DNA of 8,894 bases from Chloroflexia bacterium (GTDB lineage Bacteria > Chloroflexota > Chloroflexia > QHBQ01 > JADMIH01). The position numbers and the translations under genes were made by a program. The DNA lies in contig JAICKM010000251.1 of assembly GCA_025927935.1 (NCBI GenBank), positions 1 to 8,894 of the forward strand, read 5' to 3'. A model generated the notes under the pieces. The model saw nothing but the letters and a program-made list of their open reading frames with translations, was not told the origin of the DNA and searched no databases. Of the stretch, positions 6,773 through 8,894 are shown piece after piece; positions within the stretch are counted from its first letter, which is position 1; each line of letters begins with the position of its first letter.

Positions 6773-8076
6773 GTTGGTTATGGATCGTCCCGGTCCTCGG
6801 TATTCTGGTCATCATCCACGAACTGGGCCACTTTGTAACGGCGCGGGTGCTGGGCATTCGCGTCGAAGAATTCGGCATCGGGTTCCCCCCGCGCCTGTTT
6901 GCCATTCGCCACAATAACATCGATTATTCGCTCAACTGGCTGCCCATCGGCGGCTTCGTGCGCATCCTCGGCGAGAACGGCGATTCCGACGCGCCCGACA
7001 GCTTCGGGCGCGCGGCGGCCTGGAAACGGATCATCGTGCTGGCCGCCGGGTCGTTCATGAACCTGGTGCTGGCCCTGCTGTTGTTTATCGGCCTGGGCCT
7101 ATTCGGCGAACCGGTGCCCGACAGCACGCAGGTCGGCTTTGCCTCCATCGTCACCAACTCGCCCGCGTCCGCGGCGCACTTGCAGGCGGGCGATCTGCTG
7201 CTGTCCGTGGACGGCACGCCGGTGAGCGACATTAATGCGGCGCGCGACACCCTGAATAACAATCGCGGTCGCCAGATCAACCTGATCATCAGCCGCAACG
7301 GCCAGGAAATGCAGGTGCCCGTGACTTTGCGCCAGGGACCCGATCCCGCGCTGGGCGTCAGTCTGGAAGCGGCGGTATCGCCGATTCGCGTCGCCGATGT
7401 GCAAGCCGGAACGCCCGCTGCCGCCGCGGGGTTGCAGAACGGCGACATCATTAAGACGGTGAACGGCCAGGAGGCCGGCAGCACGCTGACCTTTGCCCAG
7501 GCTATGGATCGGGTCAAGAGCGGCACGGCCACCATCACGGTCGAGCGCAACGGCACGCTGGTGCCGCTGACCGCCGAGGTCGCCAACAGCGGCCTGGAGG
7601 GTTGGAGCTACCGGCTGCCCACACATACCGTCACCTACCCGCCGCTGGAGTCGATTGGCCGGGGCTTCGCCCGCACGGGCGATCTGCTGCGGCGGATTCC
7701 GGAGGGCCTCGCCACCGTGGTCGCCGGGCTGTTCTCCGGCCAGTCGGAGGCCGGCGTGCTCTCCGGGCCGGTGGGCATCGCGCAGTTGACCGGCGAAGTG
7801 GCGACGGAGCAGGGGGCCAGCGGCCTGATCACGCTGACCGCGCTGCTGGGCATCAACCTGTTCCTGATCAACTTGCTGCCGCTCCCGGCTCTGGACGGCG
7901 GGCGGCTGCTGTTCATCCTGGTCGAACTGCTGCGCGGCGGGCGCAAGATCGCGCCCGAAAAAGAGGGCATGGTCCACCTCATCGGCATGGGCGTCCTGCT
8001 CCTGCTCATGGTGATCATCACCTTCTTCGACGTACAGCACCTCCTGGAGGGCGCCAGCATCCTGCACCCGCGATAG
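6769..8076 (+). CDS. rseP: RseP-family site-2 intramembrane zinc metalloprotease
   Basis: RseP-type proteases cut transmembrane segments in regulated intramembrane proteolysis, for example releasing sigma factors from anti-sigma proteins, and can clear signal peptide remnants. The zinc-binding, catalytic HELGH is at residues 17-21 (His17, Glu18, His21) inside the first membrane helix. The third ligand, Asp376, lies in NLLPLPALDGG (368-378). Other membrane helices are near 87-112, 352-372 and 403-422. Between them are two PDZ-like domains, about 122-200 with QAGDLLLSVDG and 207-285 with QNGDIIKTVNG. Two PDZ domains match the E. coli RseP plan; many Gram-positive relatives have one. The length of 435 residues is usual. 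The start follows AAGGAG (6757-6762) by 6 nt and overlaps the dxr stop by 4 nt. No anti-sigma substrate gene is present in this window. Confidence 0.95.
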   Translation: MSWLWIVPVLGILVIIHELGHFVTARVLGIRVEEFGIGFPPRLFAIRHNNIDYSLNWLPIGGFVRILGENGDSDAPDSFGRAAAWKRIIVLAAGSFMNLVLALLLFIGLGLFGEPVPDSTQVGFASIVTNSPASAAHLQAGDLLLSVDGTPVSDINAARDTLNNNRGRQINLIISRNGQEMQVPVTLRQGPDPALGVSLEAAVSPIRVADVQAGTPAAAAGLQNGDIIKTVNGQEAGSTLTFAQAMDRVKSGTATITVERNGTLVPLTAEVANSGLEGWSYRLPTHTVTYPPLESIGRGFARTGDLLRRIPEGLATVVAGLFSGQSEAGVLSGPVGIAQLTGEVATEQGASGLITLTALLGINLFLINLLPLPALDGGRLLFILVELLRGGRKIAPEKEGMVHLIGMGVLLLLMVIITFFDVQHLLEGASILHPR

Positions 8077-8081
8077 ACGTA

Positions 8082-8103
8082 ATGCCGTGGGAAGTCCCGG
8101 CAT
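8082..8103 (+). other. Short hairpin just after rseP
   Basis: ATGCCG (8082-8087) pairs with CGGCAT (8098-8103), and two further G:C pairs are possible inside past a bulged T. It begins 6 nt after the rseP stop and is not followed by a T-run. It may protect the 3' end or slow the polymerase ahead of the terminator at 8114-8150. Confidence 0.45.
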
Positions 8104-8113
8104 AGACAACCAG

Positions 8114-8150
8114 GCGCCTGTTCCCAACCGCGGAGCAGGCGCTTTTCTTT
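8114..8150 (+). terminator. Intrinsic terminator closing the rpsB-rseP operon
   Basis: GCGCCTGTTCC (8114-8124) pairs with GGAGCAGGCGC (8132-8142), an 11-bp stem with one G:U pair and a 7-nt loop, followed directly by TTTTCTTT. It ends the gene cluster 38 nt after the rseP stop and separates it from the polA promoter. Confidence 0.88.
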
Positions 8151-8271
8151 GTCCGGTTTGTGGCGATGACGGCGTATTTCCGGCCTGTTTGCTGGTTATT
8201 TATCCCCCACTCCGCCCGCAGCCGCAAGCACATTCGTTCTAATTACCGACCACAAATCGGCCCGTTCGGCT

Positions 8272-8300
8272 TTGCGCGCAGGCTGCAAAACGCTTATAAT
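8272..8300 (+). promoter_or_regulatory. polA promoter, almost touching the start codon
   Basis: A perfect TATAAT (8295-8300) has a weak -35 (TTGCGC, 8272-8277, three matches) 17 bp upstream. With a normal 6-7 nt discriminator, transcription would begin at about 8306-8307, on the ATG of polA itself. The region from 8151 to 8271 shows no gene or convincing structure. Confidence 0.7.
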
Positions 8301-8306
8301 GGGGGT

Positions 8307-8894
8307 ATGACTACTGCCTCCCCCACGGCTGCCGAGACGCCCGCGTCTGCGCCCGACGCGCGCCCGACCCTGATGCTCGTTGACGGCTATGCCCTGATTT
8401 ACCGGGCGTATCATGCGTTGCCCCCCAGCATGATGACGAAGGACGGGGAACCGACCAACGCCATCCTGGGCTTCACCACCATGCTGCTCGACACCATCCG
8501 AAAGGAGAAGCCGGAGTACCTAGCCGTGGCCTTCGACCGCGGGCGCACCTTCCGCCATGACCTGTCGCCCGACTACAAGGCCACCCGTTCGGCCATGCCC
8601 GACGACTTGCGCGGCCAGATCAAGCGCGTGCGCGAGTTGCTCGACGCGCTGAAGACGCCGATTTTCGAGCAGGAAGGCTTCGAGGCCGACGACGTGATCG
8701 GCACGCTGGCCCGTCAGGCCGAGGGGCAGGGCATCCGCACCCTGATCGTCACCGGCGATATGGACGAGTTGCAGCTAGTCACCGAGGCGACCGAAGTGGT
8801 GACGCCCACCGGGCGCAACCGCTTCAACGAGACCAAGCTCTACGATGTCCCCGCCGTCGAGGAGCGTTACGGCTTTGGGCCGCTGCTCATTCCC
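8307..8894 (+). CDS. polA: DNA polymerase I, N-terminal part (5'-3' exonuclease domain), truncated by the window
   Basis: The 196 visible residues are the FEN-type 5'-3' nuclease domain that removes RNA primers and flaps during repair and Okazaki fragment maturation. Metal-binding acidic residues are in place: Asp26 in LMLVDGYALIYRA, the AFDRGRTFRHDLSPDYKATR region, Glu126 with Asp128 and Asp129 in FEADDVIG, and Asp151 with Asp153 in TGDMDELQLV. Proofreading and polymerase domains would lie beyond 8894, so a stand-alone exonuclease is not excluded, but PolA is the more likely. The first 21 residues are an unconserved Thr/Ala/Pro-rich extension. The ATG at 8307 has no spaced Shine-Dalgarno (GGGGG ends 2 nt before it). 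An in-frame ATG at 8373 would match the usual N-terminus but also lacks a ribosome site. Confidence 0.9.
   Translation, partial: MTTASPTAAETPASAPDARPTLMLVDGYALIYRAYHALPPSMMTKDGEPTNAILGFTTMLLDTIRKEKPEYLAVAFDRGRTFRHDLSPDYKATRSAMPDDLRGQIKRVRELLDALKTPIFEQEGFEADDVIGTLARQAEGQGIRTLIVTGDMDELQLVTEATEVVTPTGRNRFNETKLYDVPAVEERYGFGPLLIP

Noticed and set aside
7099..8127. Long reverse-strand open frame (342 aa) opposite rseP
   Set aside because: It is antisense to rseP, rich in Gln/His/Arg and Ala, has no recognisable motif, and runs into the rseP downstream hairpins.

Overview
This window is a conserved housekeeping locus from a GC-rich bacterium. It follows the widespread gene order rpsB-tsf-pyrH-frr-uppS-(cdsA position)-dxr-rseP. 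It is preceded by a small FtsB/DivIC-type division gene and an initiator tRNA, and followed by the 5' part of polA. All genes are on the + strand. A member of the Chloroflexota seems most likely, because of the GC-rich coding, the short EF-Ts, the N-terminally extended S2 and the uppS-X-dxr-rseP-polA layout. This assignment is inferred from gene content and was not checked by a search. I see no mobile element, CRISPR array, phage gene or defence system.

Layout. Positions 1-513 hold an extended -10 promoter and a single-pass coiled-coil septum-formation protein. Positions 540-689 hold a compact stand-alone unit: a near-consensus sigma-70 promoter, initiator tRNA-fMet and an intrinsic terminator. 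Positions 746-936 hold a promoter and a structured leader of about 155 nt before rpsB. Positions 937-2509 encode ribosomal protein S2 and EF-Ts, separated by two strong hairpins without a U-tract. Positions 2523-2550 hold a weak terminator-like hairpin. Positions 2580-5468 hold pyrH, frr, uppS and a polytopic membrane protein, tightly packed with overlaps or short gaps. Positions 5498-5524 hold a possible attenuator. Positions 5537-8076 hold dxr and rseP, which overlap by 4 nt. Positions 8114-8150 hold a good intrinsic terminator that ends the operon. Positions 8272-8894 hold a promoter placed almost on the start codon of polA, which runs off the window.

How the genes fit together. The first half supplies translation: initiator tRNA, S2, EF-Ts and ribosome recycling factor. 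UMP kinase supplies pyrimidine nucleotides. The second half serves the envelope. Dxr makes MEP for isoprenoids, UppS builds the C55 lipid carrier from isoprenoids, and RseP is an intramembrane site-2 protease. The protein between uppS and dxr sits where CdsA (CDP-diacylglycerol synthase) normally lies. It has CdsA-like size and topology but lacks the catalytic signature.

The most interesting signals are regulatory or evolutionary rather than a new system: the possible catalytically dead CdsA, the nested rpsB leader fold, the competing stems between rpsB and tsf, and the apparently leaderless polA transcript.
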